Assembly (NCBI GenBank): GCA_031841125.1
Contig: CM063106.1
Location: 39,490,001-39,554,000 of the forward strand
DNA: 64,000 nucleotides
Source: Acanthococcus lagerstroemiae
Lineage: Eukaryota > Arthropoda > Insecta > Hemiptera > Eriococcidae
Direction of reading: 5' to 3'
Part shown: in pieces, positions 1 through 14,000 of the stretch
Layout: the number at the start of each line of letters is the position of its first letter
Numbering within the stretch: the first letter of the stretch is position 1
Made by a program: the position numbers and the translations under genes
The notes under the pieces: model-generated
The model's database searches: none
What the model saw: only the letters and a program-made list of their open reading frames with translations
What the model was told of the DNA's origin: nothing

Positions 1-614
1 ACATGCAAACAACGGTACAGTAGCACTGTTGATATTGTGAATTGTGTCCTGTTCATAGGTCTGCTTCTTTGCCCCTTTCGGTATAGAAAGGCAGGTTGTC
101 TACCGGGTTAAGTAAGTCAAGTGAAGGTCAAGTAATGTTAATTATATGAATGACTAGGAACGATGAATGAACTAAAAAGTAACAAAGCTAGAAGTAAAAA
201 CGTTTGTTCCAATTTTCAATAATGGAGGAGCGCACTTCCAAAGTGACCTGACTGCAAAATTATGATTTCTTGATTTTTTGTTTTCAACACACTGTTTTGC
301 CATGCTAGGGGCATCCTTTGCGAAAACAAGAACGACAAATTTCTCTTGAAGGTTGAACTTCTAGATACCTACTTAAAAGATCCATTTCCTACTTTACTGT
401 TTTGCTTATCAAGTGTTTTGTTTGTTCTTCTCAAAACTATAATTTTGCTGTTAGGTCACTTTGAAAGTGAGCTTCTCAATTGCAATTTGTTCTTCTTTAT
501 TATTTGCGCCATATATAGCATATCAGACTAATTTTTGCAGTTTTACGATTTGCTGAACTGCTTGCATGTTCCTGCATAAGGCTCGCCTTTTCGTAGTCCT
601 TATATAAAATCAAA
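1..614. other. No exon recognised before the first MITE
   Basis: Presumed EDRF1 intron. An exon-like stretch after TTCATAG at 59 was considered, but no EDRF1 motif is visible. Confidence 0.4.
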
Positions 615-622
615 TTTATAGG

Positions 623-1177
623 CAGGGATGTACTGAAGAGTTTATCCTGGGGGGGCAAAGATTGTGAAAGACCCAACTGACTGAAATCAAAATCTCCAAG
701 TATCAAAGCATCAAAGCAAATTAAATTTTTTCAACTGATGATTCAACTCGAAATTCCCAAATATCAAAGTCGAAAACAAAAAAAAAACTTCTGACTTGTT
801 GGATTTTCCCAACTTCTTAACTCAATTCCCAAGTGTTAAAGGAAGAAAAAAAAAGAAAAAAACTTCTGACTGACTTATTGGATTTTTCCAACTGATGACT
901 CAACTCAAAATTGACTTGTTGGATTTTTCCAACTTCTCAACTGAATTCCCAAGTGTCAAGTAAGCAAACAACAACAACTTTTGATTGACTTACTGGATTT
1001 TTCCAACTTCTCAACTCAATTCCCAAGTGTCAAAGCAAGTAAAAAAAAAAACTTTTGACTTGTTGGATTTTCCCAACTCCACCTGACTGCAATGGTAAAT
1101 TTTCCCACCTGCTGAGTGAAAAATTCCTACGAGGGAGGGGGTGTAGTTGCCCCCTGCCCCCTATCGGTACGTCCCTG
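623..1177. mobile_element. hAT MITE family C, complete copy, perfect TSD
   Basis: Ends CAGGGATGTAC and GGTACGTCCCTG. TTTATAGG at 615-622 and 1178-1185. 555 bp, longer than its sisters because the inner unit (AATTCCCAAGTGTCAAAGC, A-run, CTGACTTGTTGGATTTTTCC, AACT) is repeated about five times. Confidence 0.95.
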
Positions 1178-1185
1178 TTTATAGG

Positions 1186-1940
1186 TCAAATAAAAGTCAA
1201 GTATTTTGATTTTCCAAATTATGTAGACACCTTGGGGAACACTTTTCGTCTTTGAATAATATTTAGGTTGACATGACCCACTTTTTGCGAAAAACATAAT
1301 TTAATCTAGTTATGGAAACATTGAGGACATATTATATTGAACAACGATGACTTCATCTCGTTACGGGTTTTTCGGAATTTCTACGAGAAGTGCTTAGTTC
1401 GGACCGTAGCGAAGGCATTGTGAATGAAAGAAAACAAAGTGTAGGGAAGGAGCTTGATGTATTGATCAATTGATAATGAAAATAAATCTGATTGAGAGTG
1501 CTAAAAACGGATATCCTGCCTGGCCGATGGAGGGAGAAAAAGGAAAGTGAGTTATGAGAACTAAACGCAGAAAGTGAAGACCATAGTTCTGAAAAGATCA
1601 CGCGCAGGAAGTACAGGTATGTAGATGATCAAAGACGTTCCTGACACTCGCATCGTGCTGCATGGAAAGTAGCTCGGTTTATATGAAAGTGTACTTTGGA
1701 GAGGAGGGGGTTGCCGCATCGTGAATGATTCAGAAGTGAAACTAGAATTTTTTAAATCTACCCTCAGTCGATATTGTCAGTGGAAAAAAGTATTATGTGT
1801 ACTTGACTCATCCCTTCCCCTTGAATGCGCAATTGCTAGATTTCAATACTGTAATGATTGATGGCACTGATTCTTAATTTCGTGTACTTGTTAACGGTTT
1901 CGTATACGATATTTTATCATACATGATTTTGATATTTCAG
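1186..1940. other. Presumed EDRF1 intron, no exon confirmed
   Basis: One frame at 1366-1478 (TGFSEFLREVLSSDRSEGIV...) looks coding-like, but lacks a splice acceptor and EDRF1 similarity. The rest has no signal. Confidence 0.4.
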
Positions 1941-2080
1941 GTACTATAATAAATGACGAGGAGTCGGAAATTATTCAGAATATTGAGAGAAGATGTAAAA
2001 CTGCGCTAGAACATATAGCCGATGGGCTAGGCTGTTTGAAATACTTCGATGAAATGGATGCTTCGAGCTCCGGCAAAAAG
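1941..2080 (+). CDS. EDRF1: EDRF1 exon 1 of those visible
   Basis: Follows TTTGATATTTCAG and ends before GTACTT. It opens with two bases of a split codon and then reads 46 codons, including IERRCKTALEHIADGLGCLKY. The helical, Cys/Leu-containing text fits a TPR-like repeat region. Confidence 0.85.
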
Positions 2081-5000
2081 GTACTTTTATCTATTCCTAT
2101 GTAGGATAAACTAGTTGGGAATTGATTTGAGTGATCTCCTCTTGAGAATAATGTTCATCGTGGAGTATCAATATACATTGATCTGCGAGTACTAATGTAT
2201 CTTGTCATTCTGCAGTTTACTTTGCTATGGTATACTTGAAGTAACCCCATGTTAAATGTTTTTTCGTGTTTTTAACAGAAAGCTAAGAAAGAAGAAAAAC
2301 AGAACATGGCACATCCGTCAAAACCAATTCCTATGCCGTACGAGTCAATAAACAAAGAATCGGAAAACAGCGAATCCAAAAAGAAGAAGAAGAATGCAAA
2401 AAAGAAAGAAGAAACCAATCAGTCGTACGTTTTATTTCCTGCGATTTACAAACGATACTAAAATCGCTGTCGATAGAAACTAATTAACGAATTGAATATG
2501 TGTGTTCTTCAGAATCGGAGCGTTATTGTGTAAATCCCATATAGAAACGATGCCAACTTGGCAGCACCCTCCGGATGCAAGTGATAACCAAGCTTGGAAA
2601 CAGCATTTGCGAACACTGCTGTATGAGAAAGCATGTCTAGTATACGCTACTCTAGCCGAACACGAGTATTCTGTTGAAAAGTGAGAATAATTTTACTTAA
2701 TTATGTTGGTAATCTCTACTCGGATTCTATCCAGCTTTCTGATTACTGTTCTCAGTTATGGAAGTGCTTTGAAACACATACGACTGGTACTGGAAAGTCG
2801 TGCTCATCTTGATAACGGTTCCTGCGAGAATATTCTAATGAGCTACTTGCTGGGACGAGCAGGAGATTGCTGTTTCCAAATCGGCCGAAAATGGGATCAA
2901 GTCGATAGATATAGGAAAGATTATGCGAACGTTGAAACCTTCGATGCCAAGATGAGGATGGTGTTGAATGAAGAAGACGTGACTAATTATAAAGGTACGT
3001 GGCGCTGCGTCGTTGAATTTAGTCTTATGGTTTATATTTATGCGGTGAAAAGGAATAGATTTTGAGGCCTTTTTAGAATATCTCTTCCATTTTTGGGGGT
3101 AAACACACCATCTAGTCTTGCTGTAAACATTTAGCCTTTAGGAACAATTTATTGGCTGAAGAAAAAAATCCGCTGCCGAGTACTCTTTTTTTTAAAGCTC
3201 AAAGTTGGTTCGCATTCCCCTCACTATGTGGAATGAAGATGAGCTCATATGTTTTTGCATGATAATTCTTTTTAAAGGCGTTGTAAGGATAAGGGTGGAC
3301 AAATTTTAATGTTATAAAATAAGAAAAATCGTGAAAAACGAGGAAAGGCAATGTATTTTAGTAGGTAATAATAATTGAGTCCGTTCTGAAGAAAATAGTC
3401 TTGGTACCAAAAATACTTTTTTTCGTCATGTCTTTTATCTTTGCCTCCGAGTGTTAGAGAGGTGCGCTCTTGAGGACATCATGGAAATGATAGAACGGCA
3501 GTAGCAGATCGGCGATACTTCGAACTTCATATACAGTTGATTCGCGATTTTCATATGTTTGGCACTTACGATTATTTTCTTCGGAACGGACTCAGTTATT
3601 TCAAATCATCTCATTAGACACAAGTAAGTTGAAGGGTAGGGACGTGAATGCCATAAAATTATTGAGAACACTAATGATTCATGGAGCGTTCATAACAAAT
3701 CATTTAAGTAGGTAAAATAAGCCACTGTAAAGGAAACCTCGCATGTTTGTCTTCACAGTTTCCACGTTTTCACATTATCATTTCCATCTCTGGAAGTAAA
3801 GGATTTAGCGGCATAAATTAACATGTATATGAAACTAGATGAAAATTCCTTACGAAATACATACATCTTGAACAGTTTCCACCAAATTATCATGGAATCC
3901 TTGAGCATCTTATTCAAAACTTTGAAAATTAATAGTACAGGATATCTCATTTTTTTTTTTTTTTGTAGCTGCCGGAAAAAGTGCCATGGCAGTACGGGCA
4001 TTATGGCGCTACAATCCTACATTTGTTCATCTTCACCTCGTGGTTTATCTTCTCCCCATTTGCCGGCATTTAAATTACATACACGTATTCCATTTATTTT
4101 ATTGTGTAATGCAAATGTTATTTAACTACTGCATTCTGTTACAGAGCTTGAATTCTTACCTTCGGAAATAACAACATTGGACCACATACTGCAGAACAGC
4201 TGGATGTGCTATTCGAAGAGCTTGGAACTGGAGAATCGCAACGGAGAGCGTGATAAACTGCAGAGAAGATTAGGAAATATCTCTAATGAGCTTGGAACGT
4301 ATTACATGAAACAGGCGAGAGGTAAATGCAGGGTTGAATTTTAAAAGATTTTTCATTATAACGATTTCATTGAAAATCGCTAGATCTCAGCAAAATTCAT
4401 TTAAGTAAAATAATGTTGAAAAAAGAACGTAAAATTTGTAGTATGATGATTCATAGATGAAAACTGCGTGAAGTATGCAATATTGATGATAAGGTTATCA
4501 GTCTTCTGACCGGTTTGATGCAGCTCTCCATTTCTCCCTATCTTGTGCAAGTTCTTTCATTTTGTAATAATACTTACATTTGATATCCTTGATTATCTGT
4601 TGAACATACTGGAATCTTTGCCAACCTACCCAATTCTTTTCTTCCACTCTTCCTTCTAGCAGCAGTGATATTATTCCTGGGTGCCTCAAATTATGCCCTA
4701 TAAGTTTATCTGTCCATCTCTTCAGACAGTTCCAAATATCCATTTTACCTCCTACTTGTTAAGTACTTCCACATTTTTTACCTTATCCGTCCATTTGATG
4801 CTAAGTATCCACCCATAGCACCACATTTCAAAAGCTTCGATCCACGTTTTCTCTGTTTTCCTATGGTCCACGTTTCACATCTATACAAGGCTACACTCCA
4901 AACATAAGTTTTTAAGAACAATTTTTTGATTTCCAGATTTATTTTTGATTTGAAAATATTACTTTTTCGATAAAATGCTTATTTGGCTTGTGCTATTCTA

Positions 5001-8000
5001 CTACTAACATCCCCTTTACTCCTTCCATCTTTTGTTGTTTTACTCCCTAAATAGCAAAATTCGCTTACTTCCTCAATCTTTCCCTGTCCAATATTTATAT
5101 TTAAGCTATCATTTCAGATCGATTTCATACCATTACTTTCGCTTTATTTTTATTTATTTATACAATATTCTATGCTCAAAACTTCTTCCATTCCATTAAA
5201 ATTTTTTCCAAATCAACGCTCCTTTCAGTTAATACGACAATAAGATCTGCAAACCTGAGAATCTTTACTCGCTCTTCATGTATAGTGACACCGACTTCAA
5301 ATTTTTCTTTTAATTCTTTTATGGCCCACACTATGTACTGATTAAATATTACTGGTGATTAGGAGCACCCCCTGCATCACACCTTTTTCTATATTAGCCT
5401 CTCCTTCCTCTCCTTCTATCCTTAATATGGCTTTCTGTCCTTTATTTAAATTTGAAATAACTTGTCTTTCTTTAAATTTTGTTCCTATCATTTTCAGAAT
5501 ATCAAACATTTTATCCCATTTAGCATTGTCAAAAGCTTTTTCAGTATCAGCGAATGCCATATGTGTATCCTGTCCCTTTTTGAGTCTTCCATCTACAATT
5601 AATCTCAAAGCTAACACTGCTTCCCTAGTACCTCTAATTTTTCTTAATCCAAACTGATCATTTCCTAATTCTGCCTCTATTCATTATTATCAATTCTCCT
5701 GTAAATTATCCTAGTTAATATTTTTGACACATGTGAAAGAAGACTAATTGTTCGATAATTTTTACACCTATCTGCTCCTGCTTTTTTTGTGTAGTTTCAA
5801 TGGCACTCTTTTTGAAGTCCTCAGGCATTTCCCCTTTATCATACATACTGATTTGTACAATTTATGAAGTACATATTCTCCTAAGGTCAGTAACAACGGA
5901 GAAGCCCGATTGCTTCCGAAAAGTAACCCGCACATCTTTTTCATAGTCTGATTGCGTCCCGTTTTTGCCCCTTGCTTCGAATGGTTCGATTGCGTCCGAA
6001 ATATAAACTGTCCGCTTCCCTGATATTTCGGTTGCGTCCATCATAAAACTGTGTTTGACCAAGTGACGTCATAAAATTACCTCATCTAGCATGTCGTTCT
6101 CGTTTCTGTTTGCATCCGGCGTACTAATCGGTTAAAAAAGAAGAACTTTTTTGCCTCAACTTCCAGTTCTGTTTTTTTTTTGTGTGCTGAGGCTTTGTGA
6201 TCCTGTTTGTGTCAATCGGAGATGGAGTCTGGATGAGTCATAGCCCAGTCTCAGTGAGTCTAAATAGAGTCAAATGTCTGGACGAATCCGAGTCAGTCTC
6301 ACATGCCTCAAAATGTGGTCTGATAAATCTCAAGGAGTCAGCAGAATCTCATCAGAGTCTCATCAGAGTCTAACAAGGCTTAGCAAGTCTGAAAGAGTCT
6401 GATTGAGTTCTGGCGGAATCTGATAGTCTCTACGAAAAGTAGGAAACGCGATCTGAATGCGTCTCTTAGTATGAGTGGTCTTGACCCTTTCGCTCCCAAC
6501 AGAACACCGTTTGTCCCAACGGTTTTTGAAAAATTCTACTGAGTCAAATATACGTTGAAAACAGTGTTAGTGGTATTCTACTGGTAGCGTACTTACAGAA
6601 GCATATCTTAGCTCACTCACGTCTCGGTAGATGGCGTGGTTGTTTCGGAAATAATCGTTTTGACTCTCATTACTCTACCAGTGGGGCATACGCTGTCCCA
6701 GGTCCACTGGGGACCCAAGGGGGAGTGAAAAATTCTCCGACACCGGATTCGTATTATGGAGAGTATTCAACAATTTCCAGTAAAAAAATTATTATATTGG
6801 AAGCGAAAGGGTGAAAGCTGCATTCTGGCCAAAAAATTCTATTAGCTTTCCAAAATAAGACATAGATGTACATAGGTGCTTTCTCTTCTGCATTTCTGAT
6901 AAGGGTAAGTTGTGCGCTCACTTCCACGTTTTCAGTTCCGTGATTTATTCAGGTTTTGAAGAATAGTTATCTGGATGTATTATTGAAAGTCTTGACTGTA
7001 GTTCGGTCCGCCTCCCCGTTGTGCACTCTGGATGACGCTAAATGGACTGGGACGCAGTGAAACTACATATGAGATGAAACCATTTATTTTCTTCAATAAT
7101 TTATATCCCCGTACTCACCCGGACGCAATCGGGTGACGTCCCTGTCATAATTCTGCTGGTACCTCATTCACTCCTGGAGCTTTCCCTTTCTTTAAATCTC
7201 TCAATGCTTTTTCAAATTCACCCCTTAAAATGGAGTCTCCCCTCATCTTCTTCCACATCTTCCACCCGCTCCATTCTACATCTTCCTCCCTCTCCATTCT
7301 TATCTCTTCATTCCCTTTATTACTATATAGTCCTTCTACATACGACGCTATCCATCTTTTCACTTTTCCTTCAGATGTGTAAATAGGCTCTCCCTCCTTA
7401 TTTGTTATATTACTTGCTTTTTTCCTTCTTTCTCCAAACTCCATTTTTATTTATCCATAGGCCTAGTCCATTTATCCTTTATTCATAAACTCTTCTATCT
7501 TATCACTTTTTTCTTTCATCCATTCCGCCTTTGCCTTTTGCCTTGCGTTATTCTAGTTTCAATAAACCGTGTGTTTGTTGAACGTATAGTCTTAACCTGT
7601 TGTGTACCAAAATATGACTTCTGCTTATTACGTCATTCATCTGCTGCAAAAGTAAAACTAAAGATTGTGTGAAGTTCTGTACGAAACAATGAGGAATAAA
7701 CTGATGATATAAACTCCTTAAAATGTTATACGATCTTATAGTCTAATTCTTTCATTTTATTGTGTATGTTTAGAAATTCTAGCGAATCCTGATTGTCCAA
7801 AGGAAAAACTGGAAGCTCTGTTCGCTATCTCTATGACGCATTTAGGGAACGGTATAAAAGCATTTAAAAGTGTCAATGATGATGCAAATTTAGCCTTGCT
7901 ATACTCGAATACCGGTCGTCTAATGCGGCTAATGGCGCATTTCTACTCAGAAGATGGCTGCCCTCTGAACAAAACAGCGAAATCATTTTATACTAAGGTA

Positions 8001-11000
8001 ATGTTTGTTGCTGGTTAACGCTATGTCCACGTTTCCTGTATTTGAAATATTGATTTTCCTCGTTATTTTCGCAGGCACTTAGTAATTATCAGTCTGCGCT
8101 GACTGCTCTCAACTACAGACGTTTAAATCCAGAAATTTGGGATACTGTGTTTTATGAAATGTCCACAACATTGTACACAATGGCTACGTTATTACAGGAG
8201 TATTCTCCTCAGAGTACAATTGTGGTAAGTCAAATGCACCCTTGTTTTATTTCTCTGGGAAATGCAGTTGAAGACATGCGATTGAAAAGTTTAATTCGTC
8301 ATTGAATAAATATCGTTTCCTTTTCTTTCAATGGACATACATTAGTCGCCTATAGACTTGAGCAATGAGTTCCGTAAAAAACAAAGTTTGAAAACTGAAA
8401 AGTTGATGAAAAAAACCATGTTCAAAGTCCCAATTCTCAACTGCATATACTCAGTTACAGAAGTCGTACCGTAATCTACGTAGGGCGGTTGAAAAGTAAA
8501 AAGTAGTGCACACCCGATCGTAGAGGGGAACAAAAAGAGATACCGGAATGGGACCAAAAAGAAATGAAAGTATTATTCTTTAGCTTCGAACTGATGTACA
8601 ATTTATTTTTCTGCACAGTCGTCACTAACACGTATACATTTCGCCCAACGTCCAACTAGTTTTTTCATTCCGTCTACGAAGAAACTGTCATATTTTTCTT
8701 CGAGTCAAGACTTTACTGCCTCTTTTACCTCGTCGTCTAAGGCGTGATGATTACTTTTGAGATCTCCCTTCAACATGGGAAAAAGTGAAAAATCGCGCGG
8801 TACCTAATCGGTTGAGTAGAGACGATGGGAAATGAACATAAACTTAAGCATGCGTAGTGCTTCCTCAGTGGTATACGAGATGTATGGCTTTAGCAGATTT
8901 TTCATAGCCAAGTTCCTGAATGATATGGCCTACACGTTCCTTCGATATTCCCTGATGGTTCTCATTATTCTGCTGCGTGATTCGACGGTCTTTTTGAATA
9001 ATCGTTTATTTTCTTGCGATGAAATTGTCAGTCACAGAAAGTAGTAGTCCGCTGCGAACTTCGTCTTCAATATTCACCTTACCGGGTTCACCGTCGCGAA
9101 ATTTAATCACCCATCGATTCATCGATCTTCTATCAACAGTATTATCACCATAAATACCTTTTAACCGGCGAAAAGTGGCGGTAGGATTCACGTATAAAAA
9201 TACCATCACTGCATGTTGTTTCAATTGCGTGCCCAAAGCAGAAATAGTTTTCTCCACCATAATGGCTACTGAGTGCGAACCAGTGCAGATACTTCAACGA
9301 AATTTGGTTTACAGGCAAAGGAGGGATGTAGGTTTGTGATGCCACCTCGAGCAGCTCTGTAGGTTGTTTTATTCATATTATATGGTCGTGTGTGTATTAT
9401 TTTTTCCCTCATAGGTCGACTGTTCTGTAAATGTAATTCATGGACTTGTGGTAGTCAGCGTAGTTTCTTGTCTCAAACAAAAAAAAAAAAAAAAAAAAAA
9501 CATTCTTGAAACATTCTTTTAAAGAGTATTTGATAGTCATAACAATCTAAACTGGATGTACGTGACAAGACTTAGTATACGTCTCACGAGGGTCTTCACA
9601 GAATCTTGAAAAGTCTTAACAAATTATAGTCTCTGCAGTGTCTCAAATCCTCCAAGAGTAATAAGGAGTCTCGATTTCTCGATTTTTGTGAATCCTAAAT
9701 AATATTATGTAGTTTTCGTAGAGTTTTAAATCTTAGAAAAGTTAGTATAACTCTGAACCAGTTGTGAGAGTCTCAGTTCGTCTCAACTTGAAGTGTTTTA
9801 ACTGAACCTTCAGGAGTCTTTCAGTCATGTTAGATGAATCTTTAGGTTTGATGGAGCATTAATATGTCTAAAGAATGTTTGAAGAATCATGAAAACCAAG
9901 ATTCTGTTTCCCTTGCCTCCCTCTATGGAAGAAGAAAATTTTGAGGATTTGAGAGACTGACAGACTTTCAGCGAGAGAGATAGACTGGGGGACAGTAAGT
10001 CTTGTATTATCCCCAGAGAACCGACGCGAGCGGAGTGAGAAAAAGCGATTTATCAGCCGTGAAAGCTTTAAGTAAGTATGAACGTGTTTTAGTGAGCCCA
10101 ATCTGCTTTTGAGAAGTTTCAATCAGTCTTACTAACTGTTAATGAGTGGATAAGTTTTCAACAGATGGGTTGTATCAAAATGTTGAAAGTCTTAACGAGT
10201 TTCAGTTAATCTTGAAGGTTTTTTCAAAAACTTCAGCGGAGTCTTGATGAGTCTTAGGCCCGTTTCACTTGTATCCGACACGTTGGTCCGATATTAAACA
10301 GCAACACTCACACACCTATCCGACACGTCGGTCCGCGCCATTTAGCTGTCATTTTGTCGGATACGTGTCGGGGCAAGATTCGACATTCCTCGACATGTAT
10401 CCGATGAGCCGACAGTCCGACTTAGTGTGAAAGCTCTTATTTCCTTGTGTGTATCAATTTTATGTCGGAACAACGTCGGACCGTCGTGTCGGATACGTGT
10501 GAAACGGGCCTTAATATATTCTTAATAAGTCGTAACATTCTTATGTCACTGTCCTAGTTGTGCTGTTATTAGGGCTGCATAATATTGGAGTAGGAGAGGG
10601 GAGGGGGAAGGCGTTCTCAATTTAAAAGGTAACCTAATAAATCCTTAAATAAGACAGACTTATCTCTTGTGGTCTAGCAGTCATAGTCGAGAGTAGTACT
10701 GTATGGTGAATCTGTTTAGTCATGTGCTCCTATTGGTTGTCTGTGATTGTGCAGTCTGTCCAATCAGTGGGTGTTATGTTATTAGTTGAAATAAGCTCTT
10801 GCTTTGGAAGTTAGTTGTTGTGTTTATCAGGTTGTTTTGTTTTGTTTTTGCCTTTATTATTTCTAGTTATTCTTTTAATTTTCTTTTTCCTGTGTTATTT
10901 TCTATGTCTCTCTATTTTTGTGTAGTTCGTGTATTTCGTTTTTGATTCTTATTACCTGTGCTTGTTTCTTCGTGTTGCGGGGCGCTTGGCTGTCTGTCTT

Positions 11001-14000
11001 CATGTTTACTCCACTGATGATGGCATAACAGCCGGAAGCGCTCTGAAATACAGAAGAAAAAAAAGTGAATTGGCACACCCTACATATGGAATATTACCAA
11101 GTTCACTCGCTCTCCGAAATGGACACTAATAAATCTTTTGCTATTTTCATTAGTATAATCTGTCGCTGTTTCTTACATTCATGTTCATAAGGTAGGAGTG
11201 ACACTAACTGCAGTGGTGGAAATGTTGGTGCCAGAAATAGTGACAGACCACGCTAATAGAAAATGGCGCGAGTTTTGCTTAGCTATACTTCTTGCACCGA
11301 GCCCTCTAAATGAAAATGATATTAAAGAAACTTTTTTTCTTTTCTACATGCTCGAAAAGCGTCTTATTTGTAACCACTGTTCAGTGCAAGAAGTGAAATT
11401 TTCCAATCGACAATGTACTATGTAAACCAGTGGCGTAGCCGGGGGGGGGGAATTCGAGGGTTGAATCCCCCCTTGAGAGGAGAATTTTTTACATGCTGGC
11501 AGTATCACAGTAAATGCGCGAAATGAAATTTAAATTCATATGCATAATTGAAGTTGAAAAACACAACATACTGATACGTCAATGTAAAAATATACAGTTC
11601 ATATTAGGTGTACTCCCCCCCCTGCCAATAATTTTGCTGATCCCTTCCCTTGGTAAAATCCTGGCTACGCCACTGATGTAAACAAAACACCAAAAAGGAT
11701 GCAAAAATAATCCAGTTTTGCACTAGAGCGAGAAAGTGACGTCAAAACCGTATGTTTACTTGGCAGTTGTCAGTAGAAGGAAGGTTCACACTAGACGGAC
11801 AGGCGCGTCCTTTTCGTCGCTTATGCGTGTTTTGATACCTAAGCGTTCCAGCAACTCCTGTAAACTACTGCTTTTCGAGCATGTATTTAAAAAAAAATAG
11901 TTTGCAATTTTTGCAAGAAACGCGTTATATTCCCTCGTGCGTTTTGCAGCACTCGTCACGAATAACGCGTTGCAAAATATACTATTTTGATCCATCTTAT
12001 CCAGAGATGGGAAAAATATCAAATTATATTGATATCGATATCTCAAAAAATACCGGTATTTGACATCTAAGTTACATAAAAATAGCGCTAGTGTAGTTCA
12101 GGTTTATTGAGGCTGCCGTTAAAGTTTACTTTGAGTACCAATAAAGAAAAATAGGAATCTGGAACTGAACTTCAGAACTTGAAAGTCCCTCCAAAAATTC
12201 GTGAGGTAATTCTAATTCATTATGCAATGTGGAATTTTCCAGCACATTTTAGTTATTGTTGAAAGAATTATATTCGTGTTTTCGTAATTTTCGTTACTAT
12301 TATTTCTCACGCTATAAAAAAGGAAAATTTAGTAAGTTTCTTCGAAAATTTCCCCAAATTTTTTTTTACAGTTTCTAAGAAGCAATTTATTATCTTTGAA
12401 GAAAATGGAGATATATTTTGGAAAAAAAAATTGCGTTCGAAAACGAAAGAAAGCCAAATAGCCGAAAAACGTTACTTTTTTTGCCTGATTTTGATATTGG
12501 TATAATATATAGCCCCGTAGCTATGGGGGTAAGCGGGGGCTGAGCCCCCTCGAAAGGTATCTTGAGCCCCCCTAGGTAATGATACCACCATTAAAGAAAA
12601 TCATCATTACGCTGAACGAGAAAGAAAGAAGGGATGAAGATTAATATGACAGTAACATTTTAAATTTGGAATAAAAATTTGTTCACTAATTTGGAACTCT
12701 AGGAGGAGTAAGATTTTTAAGGGGGAAAAAGTCGACAGTTGAGGTACTTTTTAAAAATTGCCTACCTATGTTGAAAGATTGTTTTATAAAAATGAAGATA
12801 AAATGACTGCTCGAGCGAAAATTTCTCGAAAAAACGTATTTTAAAGCGAAAAATTGCTCATTTTTGCATATTTAAATTCAATTTCGGTGCCTTGAGGGGT
12901 ATTCGCCCTCTTCGGCCCCCTGGATACACCCCTGCCTTGTAGAAATCTTCACATTATATACTATGTGTATCCTTGAGCCCTCCCCCCCGGTGAACAGTCA
13001 GCACCCCCTACCGCAGATGGCTGGCTACGGGCCTGATAATATATCGATATTATAAAAGTGCTTGATATCCCATCTCCAGTCTTATCGAATATATGGCCAT
13101 TTGTGTATATAAAATGTTTCGAATAAAGAATATACGATCCACATTGCACAGTTTTAATACGATTTACAATACTTTACAATAATTACATTTCATTATATTA
13201 TAACATATCCAAATACTATAATCAGTGTTACCACTTATAACATACAAGCAACACCCATCCTCAATTTAAACTCCTAGATTTGAATGGGGAATATTATACG
13301 ACACGGCAGGAAAAATGGGTTACACAACAGGACTTTTGCGTACTAAATAATGGTTTATAACGACAACTTTAACAACAACTATTTCATTAGTAAGAACGAC
13401 ATAAAATATTTTCGAACGACTTTTATTATAAACGGACAAACTTTCTGTTCCAAATGAATGTTTTAAGGGTCACTGATTTCATTTCAGGAGTTATTCCCTC
13501 CCTCCTCTCCAGTCAGGCTTCCCTTCGGATTAATTTTAGTTACTCCAATTTTCTTCAATTTTCGAGTTCTTGACATCGCTAGTAGGGTTTTTTAAGTCGC
13601 TAAATCCATTTCAGTTGTTTTTTCGCCTCTCCCCTCAACCCTTCAGATTACTCCAGTGTTCCCGGTTTCTATTTTTGTAAGTCAATAGTACGGTTTTTGG
13701 GGTCGCTGAATCCGTTTCTGGAGTCATTTTCCCCATCCTCTTATTCGCCCTTAGGGATCTACAGGGGTCTGATATACGATATTGTCATTTTTTACTTATT
13801 TTTTTCATTTATTTACAGTTTCCACTTAAATTGACGTCCACACCAAAATTCGCTTATAACATTTAATTTGTCGCCACCCAGAGGTTACTGTGGTCATTAT
13901 TGCATATTATTGTCGTGCATCATATTTCGTGTGGATTAATACATTTTTTACGTCGCCCCACTTATTTTTTTGTCGGGCGTTCATTTTTTTATAGTTTACT

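Larger units (their letters stand above)
5888..7144. mobile_element. Insertion inside the LINE, hAT-like ends (uncertain)
   Basis: This 1.26-kb block interrupts the LINE reading between its N-terminal RT part and the rest. Its edges resemble each other when inverted: both carry a CCCGATTGC-TCCG word close to a CAG-type end (left CAGTAACAACGG, right the inverse of CAGGGACGTCACC). An 8-bp target duplication could not be confirmed. It contains the repetitive AGTCT tract at 6217-6430 and a smaller inverted-repeat element at 6485-6811. It may be several nested insertions. Confidence 0.45.

Noticed and set aside
1366..1478. Possible upstream EDRF1 exon
   Set aside because: Coding-like text but no AG acceptor in place and no similarity to EDRF1; the phase needed for exon 1941 cannot be met convincingly.
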